A stretch of 64,000 nucleotides of DNA from Citrobacter sp. JGM124 (GTDB lineage Bacteria; Pseudomonadota; Gammaproteobacteria; Enterobacterales; Enterobacteriaceae). Under the pieces are notes generated by a model. It did no database searches and had not been told where the DNA came from. It saw only the letters and a program-made list of their open reading frames with translations. Both the position numbers and the translations under genes were made by a program. This document shows, in pieces, positions 39,578 to 47,990 of the stretch (the stretch's first letter is position 1; each line of letters begins with the position of its first letter). Location of the stretch: NCBI RefSeq assembly GCF_018257795.1, contig NZ_JAERJD010000003.1, positions 186,001 to 250,000 of the forward strand, written 5' to 3'.

Positions 39578-39613
39578 GGCTAGCTTGCATCTGATGAACG
39601 ATGCAAGCTAGCC
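39578..39613. repeat. Perfect 14-bp inverted repeat
   Basis: ggctagcttgcatc (39578-39591) and gatgcaagctagcc (39600-39613) form a perfect hairpin with an 8-nt loop and no T tract after it. It lies just inside the element, 45 bp after the attachment repeat, where recombinase arm sites or excisionase sites would be. Function unknown. Confidence 0.6.
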
Positions 39614-40107
39614 CATGTTGATGCATCTTCGAATAGTCTCTGGCGATGATTATGTATGTCCATCCTTTCGATCAACTGAAGTTATTATGCGGGATCATGC
39701 GGACCTCAGTATTTTTAGGGGTAAGCGTCCCGTAAAAACAGGCCATTCTATCTTAAAGAACGGTAGGTATAGGTTCTCTTTATGGCCTGGGTATGCTCCT
39801 TTTTCGTAACAGACATTATATTTAATGCAAAGTTGGACAGGCCATAAGCGCTATATATTCTATGCTGTTGCTTGCGCACTTCGACTTATCATCATGAGGT
39901 TAATCTTTAACCTATCTCATTATTAGACCTGTCAGGATGCAACAAACCTGCATATTTGATATATGAACGGATTGCTTTTCTCAAATGTTATAGGTTGGTT
40001 TTATGGTAATAGAGTAAATTAAGTGCAGCTTGATTAAATGGATGGTTGCTTAAGGCAACTTCACTTGTTACAGACTGAATTTTCGGTTGGAGGCTGTGGG
40101 GACTGGA
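39614..40107. other. Left part of the element, no clear gene
   Basis: About 490 bp without a convincing gene. A frame at 39615-39809 is open but has no ribosome site or recognisable family. The stretch just before the nuclease is AT-rich and probably contains its promoter. Confidence 0.45.
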
Positions 40108-41721
40108 ATGGGACGGAGATCAGGATTTGAAGGTTTTATACGTGCTACAGGCAGAGCCATTGCAGCAGCAGAGCGTGAGCGTAAGAGATCAGAACGTCAC
40201 CATTTTGCCGAAGTTCGCCGTATAGAACGCGAAATAAAACGTGATAATGCTCAGAGACTTCGCGAGCAAAAAGAGGCTGATAAATTAACAAAAATCATGT
40301 ATTTGGAAGAGCGCCAAGATGAAGTTTTCGATCTAAACGCTGAACTTAACGAGAATATCACAGCGCTTTCTACACTTCTGGAGCATACCCTCGAATTTGA
40401 CGATTCGATTGATTTTTCGGCATTGAAAAAACTTCCAAAATTCGAAGATTTCAAAACACCGAAACATCTCTTACCAGACCCTGAGCCAGAGATGAAAGTC
40501 GTGAATGTTCCGGCCGCATGGACGACTATTTTCCCGTGGGTAAAAAACAAATATTATCGAGAATTGCAGAGTGCAGAAGAATCTTTCAGTAAAAGTAAAG
40601 AAGAGCATTCAGTTAAACTTTCAAGTCAGAAAGTTGAGCTTGATGCTCTAGTTGCTGATTATCAGGCCCGAAGAACTGCTTATCTTGAAGAAATAAAAAG
40701 TCAGCATGCCGAAATTGACCAGTTTGAGCAAGACTATCTCAACTGTGAGCCTGACAGTGTGTTGGCTTATTGCGAAATGGTGTTGACACGGTCTGAATAT
40801 CCTGAAAACGGTTTTCCCCAAACATTTAGGTTGGCCTATTTACCTGACAGTAAAGAATTGGTGGTTGAATACAACTTACCTGAAATGGCAGTAGTACCAC
40901 GCGAGTTGGAATACAAATATGTCAAGACAAGAGATGCCATTGATACCAAGGCTCGAAAAATTGGCGATATCAAAGAACTCTATCAGAACATAATCGCCGC
41001 GATCACGCTCCGTACAATGCATGAGCTTTTCGAGGCTGACAAGGCATCTGCTTTAACGTCAGTTCTGTTTAACGGTGTAATCGAAACTATCGATCCTACA
41101 AGCGGGCATGATATCAACGTCACATTAGTATCTGTCCGTGCTCACAAGGACGATTTCATGCAAATAAACCTGGAAAGGGTCGAAAAGAGAGCATGCCTTA
41201 GAAGTTTAGGTGCACAAGTTTCAGGGCGACCAGATGAGCTCCAGGCAGTAAAACCGATTATAGAATTTAACATGGTTGATAAACGCTTCATTGAACAAGG
41301 TGATGCTTTATCTGCTCTTGAAACACGCCCAAACCTTATGGAACTTTCACCATCAGAATTTGAGGTGTTAGTATCAAATCTTTTCACTCAGATGGGGCTG
41401 GACACCAAACTCACCAGAGGTACAAAAGACGGCGGCGTTGATGCGGTGGCATTCGACACTCGCCCGATCCTCGGTGGCAAAGTGGTTATTCAGGCTAAAA
41501 GATATAAAGACACTGTCGGTGTCAGTTTTGTTAGAGATCTTTATGGAACAATGATGAATGAAGGTGCTAACAAAGGAATTCTGGTGTGTACAAGTCAATA
41601 CGGTAAAGACGCATATCGTTTCTGCGAAGACAAACCAATCGAACTCATTGATGGAGGCGGGCTTCTTTACCTCTTAAAAGAGCATGCTGGAGTATCTGCA
41701 CGTATCAACACCAATTTTTAA
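40108..41721 (+). CDS. Coiled-coil protein with C-terminal Mrr-type restriction endonuclease domain
   Basis: Probable DNA nuclease, plausibly a type IV-like or stand-alone defence enzyme. Starting at ATG 40108 (a TTG at 40087 is possible) it has 537 residues. Residues 1-70 form a basic charged helix (IRATGRAIAAAERERKRSER); a coiled coil lies around 165-225. The middle is unassigned. The last 125 residues are a PD-(D/E)XK Mrr domain: MELSPSEFEVLVSNLFTQMG, then GTKDGGVDAVAF with the catalytic Asp and VVIQAKRYKD with the QAK motif, then MNEGANKGILVCTS. No methylase or specificity gene accompanies it. It is the only intact gene of the element. The trigger and target cannot be read from the sequence. 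Confidence 0.75.
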   Translation: MGRRSGFEGFIRATGRAIAAAERERKRSERHHFAEVRRIEREIKRDNAQRLREQKEADKLTKIMYLEERQDEVFDLNAELNENITALSTLLEHTLEFDDSIDFSALKKLPKFEDFKTPKHLLPDPEPEMKVVNVPAAWTTIFPWVKNKYYRELQSAEESFSKSKEEHSVKLSSQKVELDALVADYQARRTAYLEEIKSQHAEIDQFEQDYLNCEPDSVLAYCEMVLTRSEYPENGFPQTFRLAYLPDSKELVVEYNLPEMAVVPRELEYKYVKTRDAIDTKARKIGDIKELYQNIIAAITLRTMHELFEADKASALTSVLFNGVIETIDPTSGHDINVTLVSVRAHKDDFMQINLERVEKRACLRSLGAQVSGRPDELQAVKPIIEFNMVDKRFIEQGDALSALETRPNLMELSPSEFEVLVSNLFTQMGLDTKLTRGTKDGGVDAVAFDTRPILGGKVVIQAKRYKDTVGVSFVRDLYGTMMNEGANKGILVCTSQYGKDAYRFCEDKPIELIDGGGLLYLLKEHAGVSARINTNF

Positions 41722-42167
41722 TTAATGATCCAGATTCGGTTAACGTTTGTAGCGAATATTCAGGATAGAAATTCAGCACGATATTTTTAGTAAAATAATT
41801 CAAGCGATTGATTTACAGCAAAAAATATCACCCTGCGTGGTGTTTTTTACCCCATGAAGCCTACTGTAAAATTTGCTTCAAAGTGGCTATACCGTATCAA
41901 TATGCCGATACTTTTATGTCCAGAAATGCACTGAAACTCGATTGTGTTTTGCTGTGGACACTGAATTTTGCCATCTGAATAGAGGTGACATCATCGACTC
42001 ACAATCAAAAACAGGTGATATTATGACCGGCGTAACAGACGTAATTTTAGCCCGGCGTTTCGCCTCGAAGCTGCCCAGTTTATTCTCGATCAGCTCTGAC
42101 ATGTAAAGCCCTGTCGATGGCTTGGGAAGCCAGCTAATTTACTGTATTACTCGGATCAAGCTAGCCA
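41722..42167. other. Gap between nuclease and integrase remnant
   Basis: A weak terminator (cacc-ctgcgt-ggtg-T6, 41829-41848) follows the nuclease. A minus-strand frame 42102-41914 (MSELIENKLGSFEAKRRAKI...) has AGGG 6 nt before its ATG but no family I know; it may be a small phage-type gene or a remnant. Confidence 0.4.
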
Positions 42168-42692
42168 CTATATTACTCTTTTCGCCGTTGCCGGATGATA
42201 GAGCCAAATAGGAGAGAGAGTTTCAGCAATATCAGCAGTCTTGATGGTATCTAATGTTTTGACTCCCAGAATGGGAAAAGCGTGAGTTTGTAATGTGGTT
42301 ATCCACTGTTTTCCATGCTTAACGTTTTTCCATCCCGGAAGCAGAGTAGGGTGAAGTGTTCCTGCGGCTGACTGAAATGTCGGGATGGATGCTTTCCGTT
42401 TCTCATGCTGTTGTTGGATACTCTTCTCTTCAAGAGGGGCGATGTTCTTTGCCAACTGCTCACGTATTGCTGAGACTATTTTTTCTACCTCTGCGATGCT
42501 GATTTCTGGATAGATCCTGATGCTGTGCTGGCGTCGCTTTAGCGTCACAGGGCTAACGTAACGAAAGACCCAATAACCCGGCCTTTGGTTGCCCTTGTTG
42601 GATTAAGTGTAAGCCCAATCCACACCACCGTGAGGCAGGGCTTTGTCGCCGGGTTTGATATGCTGTGCTTTGGTGTCGGTCAGGATTGCCAT
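42168..42692 (-). pseudogene. P4-family tyrosine integrase, frameshifted and truncated
   Basis: The N-terminus MAILTDTKAQHIKPGDKALP HGG starts at ATG 42692 and matches the arm-binding domain of P4-like integrases. The next segment (GLTLNPTRATKGR) is in another frame, and the sequence then returns to the first frame (GYWVFRYVSPVTLKRRQHSI onward) giving a 126-residue open piece that includes the core-binding region (GWKNVKHGKQWITTLQTHAF). It stops at 42168 before any catalytic R-H-R-Y residue. Two compensating frameshifts plus loss of the whole catalytic domain make it non-functional. Confidence 0.85.
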
Positions 42693-42717
42693 GTGGAGCC
42701 TCATTTCATTATCTGTT

Positions 42718-42739
42718 GGCACAACAAAAGCGTTGTGCC
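42718..42739. repeat. Small inverted repeat upstream of integrase remnant
   Basis: ggcacaac (42718-42725) and gttgtgcc (42732-42739) form a hairpin just upstream of the integrase start, possibly an old operator or recombination arm site. Confidence 0.4.
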
Positions 42740-42861
42740 ATTTATACTGAGATACTACAGGTTTGGGTCGGAATGAATTAAACCTAATTCAAAAAAATGT
42801 CTACAAATCAATATGGTTATGGGTTGTATTAGATTGCCATGGACTTGAGGGTGGCGGACTT

Positions 42862-42916
42862 CGCTTCCGCCAAATAAAAACCCCAAATAGCAATGCTGTT
42901 TGGGGTTTTTTGTTTT
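42862..42916 (+). repeat. Attachment-site repeat, copy 2 (distal)
   Basis: Exact copy of 39478-39532, offset 3384 bp. It carries cgcttccgcca plus the terminator hairpin but not the rest of the tRNA. Confidence 0.9.
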
Positions 42917-43313
42917 TTCCTCGATATAAATTTGCTTCGCCTCTGGGTGATCACATACCACAAAAACTTGCCATTCCCCCAGAAACGAGATGAGCAATAT
43001 TGTCCCGGGGCAATATATCTATGTGTCCAGGCATTTGTACCCATCGCGTACTGTTAATAGCCCCATTCTGCTGGGGCATTTATCGGAGTATTTTGTTTTC
43101 AGTATGCTGACAAAGCCGCTCCGACATCCGGGAGAACCGATTCACGTGAACGATCATGCCGGTTGGGGAGCCTGGCGTGCCAGCAATACGTTCCTGGTGG
43201 TGGATCATTGGCACCATTATCAGGCTGCATGCAGGAGGTAACTGGCGATCATAAATAGTTGCCTTGTTAGCATCCTCCTCATGCGTTATCTGGGGAGGGG
43301 GCGCAAACTAACG
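42917..43313. other. Gap right of the element, possible gene remnant
   Basis: A plus-strand frame 42990-43241 ends with MLTKPLRHPGEPIHVNDHAG and WGAWRASNTFLVVDHWHHYQ. It has no ribosome site and I cannot assign it; the second half has protein-like composition and may be the tail of a lost gene. A hairpin gccccattctgctggggc is at 43060-43077. Confidence 0.35.
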
Positions 43314-44204
43314 TCATCTTGTCATCATGCCAGTCCGGGAGATCAATGCTTCCGACGCTGACAAAAATTTGCTCATGTAAGGCTTGGTTAATCCCGGGGA
43401 TGGCAGAATGGCTTGCCCTTTGCGATTGAAAAGACCACCACTGTATTGCTCTATGTCGTCCGATATTAAAAGTGGTGTGATACGCCTGGCATAACTGTCA
43501 GCGGTTGGTGTAAACCAGCCAATGAGTGTTTCCATTACTCGGGCTTTCACTGTGTCCTTGCCAAAAAAATTATCGCGGATATTCGTCTTTATAAGACCCG
43601 GATTTAAACCGAAAAAAGCCACTCGGGGATACTGGCTGGCAGCATGAATAACCAGTATTTCGTTACCTGCCACCGTATTCATGTGAACCGGTAATGCGTT
43701 GTATGACGTTTCCGCGTTCAAGTCGTCCGCATTGCCTGTTTGACCTGTGCCGGGATAGCCCATAAGGAACACACGAGGTTTTCCTCGTCCGACTGGACGC
43801 TGAATGCCGAGGCGGGATGTTATGGCATTTAATATGACTAATCGATTCAGAAAACTGACCGCCAGATCGCGTTCGATACCTTCAGCTGTCTCCTGTCGTT
43901 GTGGTGCTGCAAATATACCTGTGGTAAAAATAACCATGTCCAGATGTTCAGCAGGTAGCACAGTGGCAACACGCTGTGCTTCATGCATCAGGCTGAGATC
44001 CGCCGGGATGAAGTTAATGCCTGACGCCCCCGCATCACGAAATGTCTGACCAACAACAGTCACAGAAGCACCCAATGAAGCGAGATGCTGACTCAGTGCG
44101 CGCCCGATGCCTCCCGTGCCACCAATAATGGCAATCTGCAAACCTTTTACCTTTATGCCTGCATCGTGGTGGTACTGCAGCGTCATACTTTTGTCTCGTT
44201 CCAT
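43314..44204 (-). CDS. Short-chain dehydrogenase/reductase family protein
   Basis: NAD(P)-binding Rossmann oxidoreductase of unknown substrate. 296 residues. The cofactor loop IAIIGGTGGIGRALSQHLASLG is near residues 24-46 and an Asp-type acidic position follows in PADLS. The usual SDR catalytic YxxxK is not obvious: the corresponding part reads SYNALPVHMNTVAGNEILV, so activity may be altered or the family atypical. Divergent from the LysR gene 101 bp away, which probably regulates it. Confidence 0.7.
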   Translation of the reverse strand: MERDKSMTLQYHHDAGIKVKGLQIAIIGGTGGIGRALSQHLASLGASVTVVGQTFRDAGASGINFIPADLSLMHEAQRVATVLPAEHLDMVIFTTGIFAAPQRQETAEGIERDLAVSFLNRLVILNAITSRLGIQRPVGRGKPRVFLMGYPGTGQTGNADDLNAETSYNALPVHMNTVAGNEILVIHAASQYPRVAFFGLNPGLIKTNIRDNFFGKDTVKARVMETLIGWFTPTADSYARRITPLLISDDIEQYSGGLFNRKGQAILPSPGLTKPYMSKFLSASEALISRTGMMTR

Positions 44205-44305
44205 GTCACATTCCCCAAATTATCATGCGACTATCATCGTTCGCTTCCACATCAGGATAAAGATGGTATTTTGGATAACATTGATCCAAAAATGGAGCAC
44301 TCATA

Positions 44306-45196
44306 GTGGAAGACTATCTCAGAGACATGGCCTTATTCGTTGAGGTTGTTAAAGCCAGGGGATTTCGACGTGCCTCGGATGTGCTTGGCATTCCGAATTC
44401 AACACTGTCACGACGGATAAGTGAACTGGAAAAGTCGATTGGACTGAGGTTACTTCATCGCACAACCCGTAAGATCGAACTCACCGAGGCCGGGCAGGTC
44501 TATTTTGAGCGGTGTAAACGTATTGTTGACGAAGCACGACTGGCGCATGAACAGTTAGGTCATATGCTGGCCCAGCCCAGTGGCGTGTTACGTGTATCAT
44601 TGCCAGTAGACTTTGCTATCACTTACCTGGCTCCGGTTATTGCCGAATTTGCTCAACAATACCCGGGGATCACATTCGATTTTGATCTGGCTCCACGCCG
44701 GGTCGATTTGGTGAGTGAACCTTATGATGTGGCCATTCGTATGGGCGGGTCTGAAAACTCACAGCTGATTTCGCGCTTGCTGGTGACCTTAACCCCTTAC
44801 TTATATGCCTCACCTGGCTACCTGGCAAGAGTCGGTGAGCCTGGTAAACCTGAAGAACTGGCACAACATGAATGTATTAATATACTGCGAGGGGGGGAAT
44901 GGGAGCTTCATTCCGGGAAACAGGTCACAACCGTTCCCGTTTCGGGGCGTTTTTCCCTGAACAGTGTGGGCATGTTACGCCGGCTGGCGGTTCTTGACAT
45001 GGGGATCATCCTGTTGCCCCAGGAAATCGTTGCTGAGGCGTTAATCTCCGGGAAACTAAAGCGTATTCTACCCGACTGGCAGGGTACTCCCCAGCCGGTA
45101 TATGCCATGACTGAAACCCGCCTGATGCCAGCGAAGACACAACGATTTATTGAGTTCCTGCGGGAGCATCTGCAGGGGGGGGAGGTAGGGTCGTGA
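44306..45196 (+). CDS. LysR-family transcriptional regulator
   Basis: 296 residues. The N-terminal winged helix-turn-helix (MALFVEVVKARGFRRASDVLGIPNSTLSRRISELEKSIGLRLLHRTTR) is typical of the DhcR/AaeR-like LysR group; the rest is the effector domain (FDFDLAPRRVDLVSEPYDVAIRMGG). It begins with GTG 44306, with GGAG 8 nt upstream. Divergent transcription from the SDR gene is the common arrangement of a LysR regulator and its target. The inducer is unknown. Confidence 0.88.
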   Translation: MEDYLRDMALFVEVVKARGFRRASDVLGIPNSTLSRRISELEKSIGLRLLHRTTRKIELTEAGQVYFERCKRIVDEARLAHEQLGHMLAQPSGVLRVSLPVDFAITYLAPVIAEFAQQYPGITFDFDLAPRRVDLVSEPYDVAIRMGGSENSQLISRLLVTLTPYLYASPGYLARVGEPGKPEELAQHECINILRGGEWELHSGKQVTTVPVSGRFSLNSVGMLRRLAVLDMGIILLPQEIVAEALISGKLKRILPDWQGTPQPVYAMTETRLMPAKTQRFIEFLREHLQGGEVGS

Positions 45197-45485
45197 CTAT
45201 TTAATCTGGCACCCATAAATGAGGGTAAGGTGTCTTGTCAGGACGGTCCCCTTAATCGCTATTCAGGGGTAATTGGTGTAGCAGAGAAATTAAAAATTTT
45301 CTTTATTTTCATTGTGATAATGTGGCTCCGGTACGAAGAATACCAGCAGAAATGTTATTTATAAAACAAGCATGTAATTTTTATATATTATTGTTATATA
45401 TATAGCCTTTTATATTATTTATTAATATGAATCTGTTGCTGGTAGCTTGAATGTATACAGAATAAATCACTTTCAGGAGCCGTAC
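45197..45485. other. Promoter region of the amino-acid ABC genes
   Basis: About 290 bp, strongly AT-rich from 45280 onward. tatatattattgttatatatatag near 45383-45406 is a low-complexity AT tract. No gene is seen; the ribosome site aggagcc is at 45476-45482. Confidence 0.45.
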
Positions 45486-46325
45486 ATGAAGCAGCATATT
45501 GCCACTTTGACATTGATAGCCAGTCTGACAGGTCTGTTTTCCGCCACGGCCAGTGCGGATAAACTTGATGATATTAAGCAGGCCGGCGTGGTGCGTATCG
45601 CGGTGTTTGACAGTAACCCACCGTTTGGTTACGTCGATCCTCAGACTAAAAAACTGGTTGGCTATGATGTGGATATTGCGGAAGCGATTGGTAAAGCGTT
45701 AGGGACCAAAGTCGAACTTCGGGCGACGAACCCGGCAAACCGAATACCTCTGTTATCGTCCAATAAAGTGGATCTCATTGCGGCGAACTTCACCATCACG
45801 GACGAGCGTGCCAAGGCCGTTAACTTTAGTGTGCCTTACTTTTCAACCGGGCAGAAATTTATTGCCCGCAAAGGTGTGCTGAAAACGCCCGATGATATTC
45901 GTCCATTGCGTATTGGTGCGGATAAAGGCACAGTCCAGGAAATCACCCTTCGTGAGCGCTATCCTGATACCAAAGTTATCTCCTATGACGATACCCCACT
46001 GGCTTTTGTAGCCCTGCGTAACGGTAATGTTCAGGCCATTACCCAGGACGATGCTAAACTGGTGGGATTATTAGGTAACCTGCCCCCTGAACAGCGTGAT
46101 GCTTTTGAAGTCTCACCTTTCAGCCTGACCAAAGAGTATCAAGGTGTGGGAATTGGGAAAGGGGAAACGCGTCTGACTGATGCGGTTGATGCCGCGCTGC
46201 TTGAACTTGAAAAAGATGGCCAGGCGACGGTTATCTATGATCGCTGGTTTGGTCCTGATACCAAAGCACCACAACCGCGAGGGGATTTCCATATTGCGCC
46301 CCTGGCTGATCAGCCTAAAGCGTGA
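45486..46325 (+). CDS. Polar amino-acid ABC transporter, periplasmic binding protein
   Basis: Family 3 solute-binding protein. Start at ATG 45486 after aggagccgtac, giving 279 residues; signal peptide MKQHIATLTLIASLTGLFSA with cleavage after ASA. Family blocks: VVRIAVFDSNPPFGYVDPQT, LVGYDVDIAEAIGKALG, NRIPLLSSNKVDLIAANFTIT, ITQDDAKL. The substrate is probably a polar amino acid, possibly glutamate or aspartate given the racemase across the gap, but the ligand cannot be read with certainty. Followed by two permease genes and no ATPase. Confidence 0.85.
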   Translation: MKQHIATLTLIASLTGLFSATASADKLDDIKQAGVVRIAVFDSNPPFGYVDPQTKKLVGYDVDIAEAIGKALGTKVELRATNPANRIPLLSSNKVDLIAANFTITDERAKAVNFSVPYFSTGQKFIARKGVLKTPDDIRPLRIGADKGTVQEITLRERYPDTKVISYDDTPLAFVALRNGNVQAITQDDAKLVGLLGNLPPEQRDAFEVSPFSLTKEYQGVGIGKGETRLTDAVDAALLELEKDGQATVIYDRWFGPDTKAPQPRGDFHIAPLADQPKA

Positions 46326-46384
46326 TCAATACAGAGCCCGGGGGGATATCCTCCCGGGCTGGTTGTTTCTGACAGGAAGTAATC

Positions 46385-47098
46385 ATGAATTGGGATGAAT
46401 GGCTGAGTCCATTGTATTTGGGCTGGCTATGGCAGGGTTTCTTACTCACCTTGTTGATTTCGGCTTGTGCCAGTGTGGCTGCAACACTGCTGGGTTTTCT
46501 GGTTGCTGGGATGCGTGACAGCAGTATAGGGCTGTTACGGACACTGGCCATTAGTTACAGTTCGATATTTCGTAACACGCCATTATTGGTTCAGTTATTT
46601 TTTTGGTACTTTGCTGCCGGGCAGTTATTTCCAGCCAGCCTCATGCAGTGGCTGAATAGCCCGCATCAGCTGGGACCATTTTCATGGCCATCATTTGAGT
46701 TTCTTGCTGGTTTTATCGGGCTGACACTGTACTCCACGGCATTTATTTCCGAGGAGATCCGTGCCGGGATCCGGGGGGTTGCTCCAGGACAAAAAAATGC
46801 GGCCTGGGCGCTCGGGCTCACTGGGTGGCAGTCAATGCGTTACGTTATCTTACCCCAGGCACTGCATATTGCCTTTCCACCCCTGCTGGGGCAGTACATG
46901 AATGTAATAAAAAATTCATCCCTCACGATGGCCATTGGTGTGGCTGAACTTTCCTATGCGTCACGCCAGGTGGAAACGGAAACACTACGCACATTCCAGG
47001 CTTTTGGTGTTGCCACAATACTCTATGTGTTGATTATTGCCGTGCTGGAGGGCTGGGGGATGTGGCGTCAGCAACGTCATCAGGTTGCCAGGGGGTAA
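46385..47098 (+). CDS. Amino-acid ABC transporter permease (HisM/GltJ type)
   Basis: 237 residues with about five membrane helices. N-terminus LYLGWLWQGFLLTLLISACA is the usual first helix; the EAA loop that contacts the ATPase is visible as EEIRAGIRGVAPGQKNAAWALGLTGWQSMRYVILPQAL. Start has caggaagtaatc upstream. Only 3 bp separate it from the second permease. Confidence 0.88.
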   Translation: MNWDEWLSPLYLGWLWQGFLLTLLISACASVAATLLGFLVAGMRDSSIGLLRTLAISYSSIFRNTPLLVQLFFWYFAAGQLFPASLMQWLNSPHQLGPFSWPSFEFLAGFIGLTLYSTAFISEEIRAGIRGVAPGQKNAAWALGLTGWQSMRYVILPQALHIAFPPLLGQYMNVIKNSSLTMAIGVAELSYASRQVETETLRTFQAFGVATILYVLIIAVLEGWGMWRQQRHQVARG

Positions 47099-47101
47099 GC
47101 C

Positions 47102-47824
47102 ATGGATTTTAGTATTATACAGGATAACCTGAGCTATCTGCTTATCGGCACTTGGCCTGATGGCCCCTTAGGAGGGGCGGCGCTCACGGTCGTGATCAGC
47201 CTGTTAGCCGGAATAGCTTCAGCTATCCTGGGCACCGTGCTGGGTATACTTCTTGCCGTTTCAACGGGGATTCCAGCGGCCTTATTAGCCGCTGTGCTGG
47301 GTTTTTTCAGAGCGATTCCTGTGATTATGCTGATTTTCTGGAGTTATTTTCTTTTACCCATTTTGTTTGGTATTGATATTCCGGAAATCACTACTGTGGT
47401 GTGTGCCCTCGCATTGATCTCCTCTGCTTATTTGGCGCATGCCGTGAAAGCAGGGATTCTGGCTATTGGTATCGGGCAGAGTCAGGCAGGGTTATCACTC
47501 GGGTTAACACGCTGGCAAACCCTCGGTTATATCGTGCTGCCACAAGCATTGCGGATGATGATCCCGTCATTTATTAATCAGTGGATATCCTTAATTAAAG
47601 ATACTTCACTGGCCTATATCATCGGTGTTGGGGAACTCACTTTTCTTGCGACCCAGGTCAATAATCGTAGCATGGTCCACCCCACGGAGATCTTTCTGTT
47701 CATTGCCGGGGTCTATTTTATCCTCTGCCTTGCCCTTGAACTGGTGGCTGGCTGGGTTCAGCGCCACTATGGTCGTCAGAGTGAACCGACACGCCGTTGG
47801 TGGCAGCGACAACCGTTGTCTTAG
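47102..47824 (+). CDS. Amino-acid ABC transporter permease (HisQ/GltK type)
   Basis: 240 residues, about five membrane helices. EAA loop: VKAGILAIGIGQSQAGLSLGLTRWQTLGYIVLPQALRMMIP. The extreme C-terminus QRHYGRQSEPTRRWWQRQPLS is basic and cytoplasmic. Last gene of the plus-strand cluster; no ATP-binding gene follows before the convergent minus-strand genes. Confidence 0.88.
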   Translation: MDFSIIQDNLSYLLIGTWPDGPLGGAALTVVISLLAGIASAILGTVLGILLAVSTGIPAALLAAVLGFFRAIPVIMLIFWSYFLLPILFGIDIPEITTVVCALALISSAYLAHAVKAGILAIGIGQSQAGLSLGLTRWQTLGYIVLPQALRMMIPSFINQWISLIKDTSLAYIIGVGELTFLATQVNNRSMVHPTEIFLFIAGVYFILCLALELVAGWVQRHYGRQSEPTRRWWQRQPLS

Positions 47825-47913
47825 TTGGCATTAACAGTATCAGGAGCCTTGACGAATCAAGGGGATAACGTCCGTAGGGGCGTATCAGAAAATGGTGCTC
47901 AACGCCAGCGACT

Positions 47914-47956
47914 AACCGTACTTTCATGCCGCACGGGGCTGCATGAAAATACGGTT
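47914..47956. repeat. Long hairpin between ABC operon and racemase
   Basis: aaccgtactttcatgc (47914-47929) pairs with gcatgaaaatacggtt (47941-47956) over 16 positions with one mismatch, loop of 11. No T tract on either strand, so it is a possible Rho-assisted or mRNA-protecting end for the convergent units. Confidence 0.55.
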
Positions 47957-47990
47957 ATGTTAAAGACGAGCAATGAATGAATAGATATTT

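Larger units (their letters stand above)
39489..42916 (+). mobile_element. serT-integrated genomic element, 3.4 kb, with Mrr-type nuclease
   Basis: The 55-bp direct repeats are 3384 bp apart. Between them lie a hairpin region, one intact large gene (Mrr-type nuclease) and a degraded P4-like integrase pointing toward the interior from the distal end. Composition is more AT-rich than the core genes. No replication, capsid or conjugation genes are present. I infer an old integrative element that has shrunk to a cargo gene and can no longer excise by itself. Confidence 0.8.

Noticed and set aside
39265-39594. Open frames across the tRNA gene on both strands
   Set aside because: They run through tRNA-Ser and its terminator and are produced by the tRNA sequence.
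42755-43044. Open frames across the distal attachment repeat
   Set aside because: They contain the translated tRNA-end/terminator repeat and have no independent coding evidence.
45383-45406. Possible short repeat array of TA-rich units
   Set aside because: It is a low-complexity AT promoter tract; there are no regular spaced repeats as in CRISPR.
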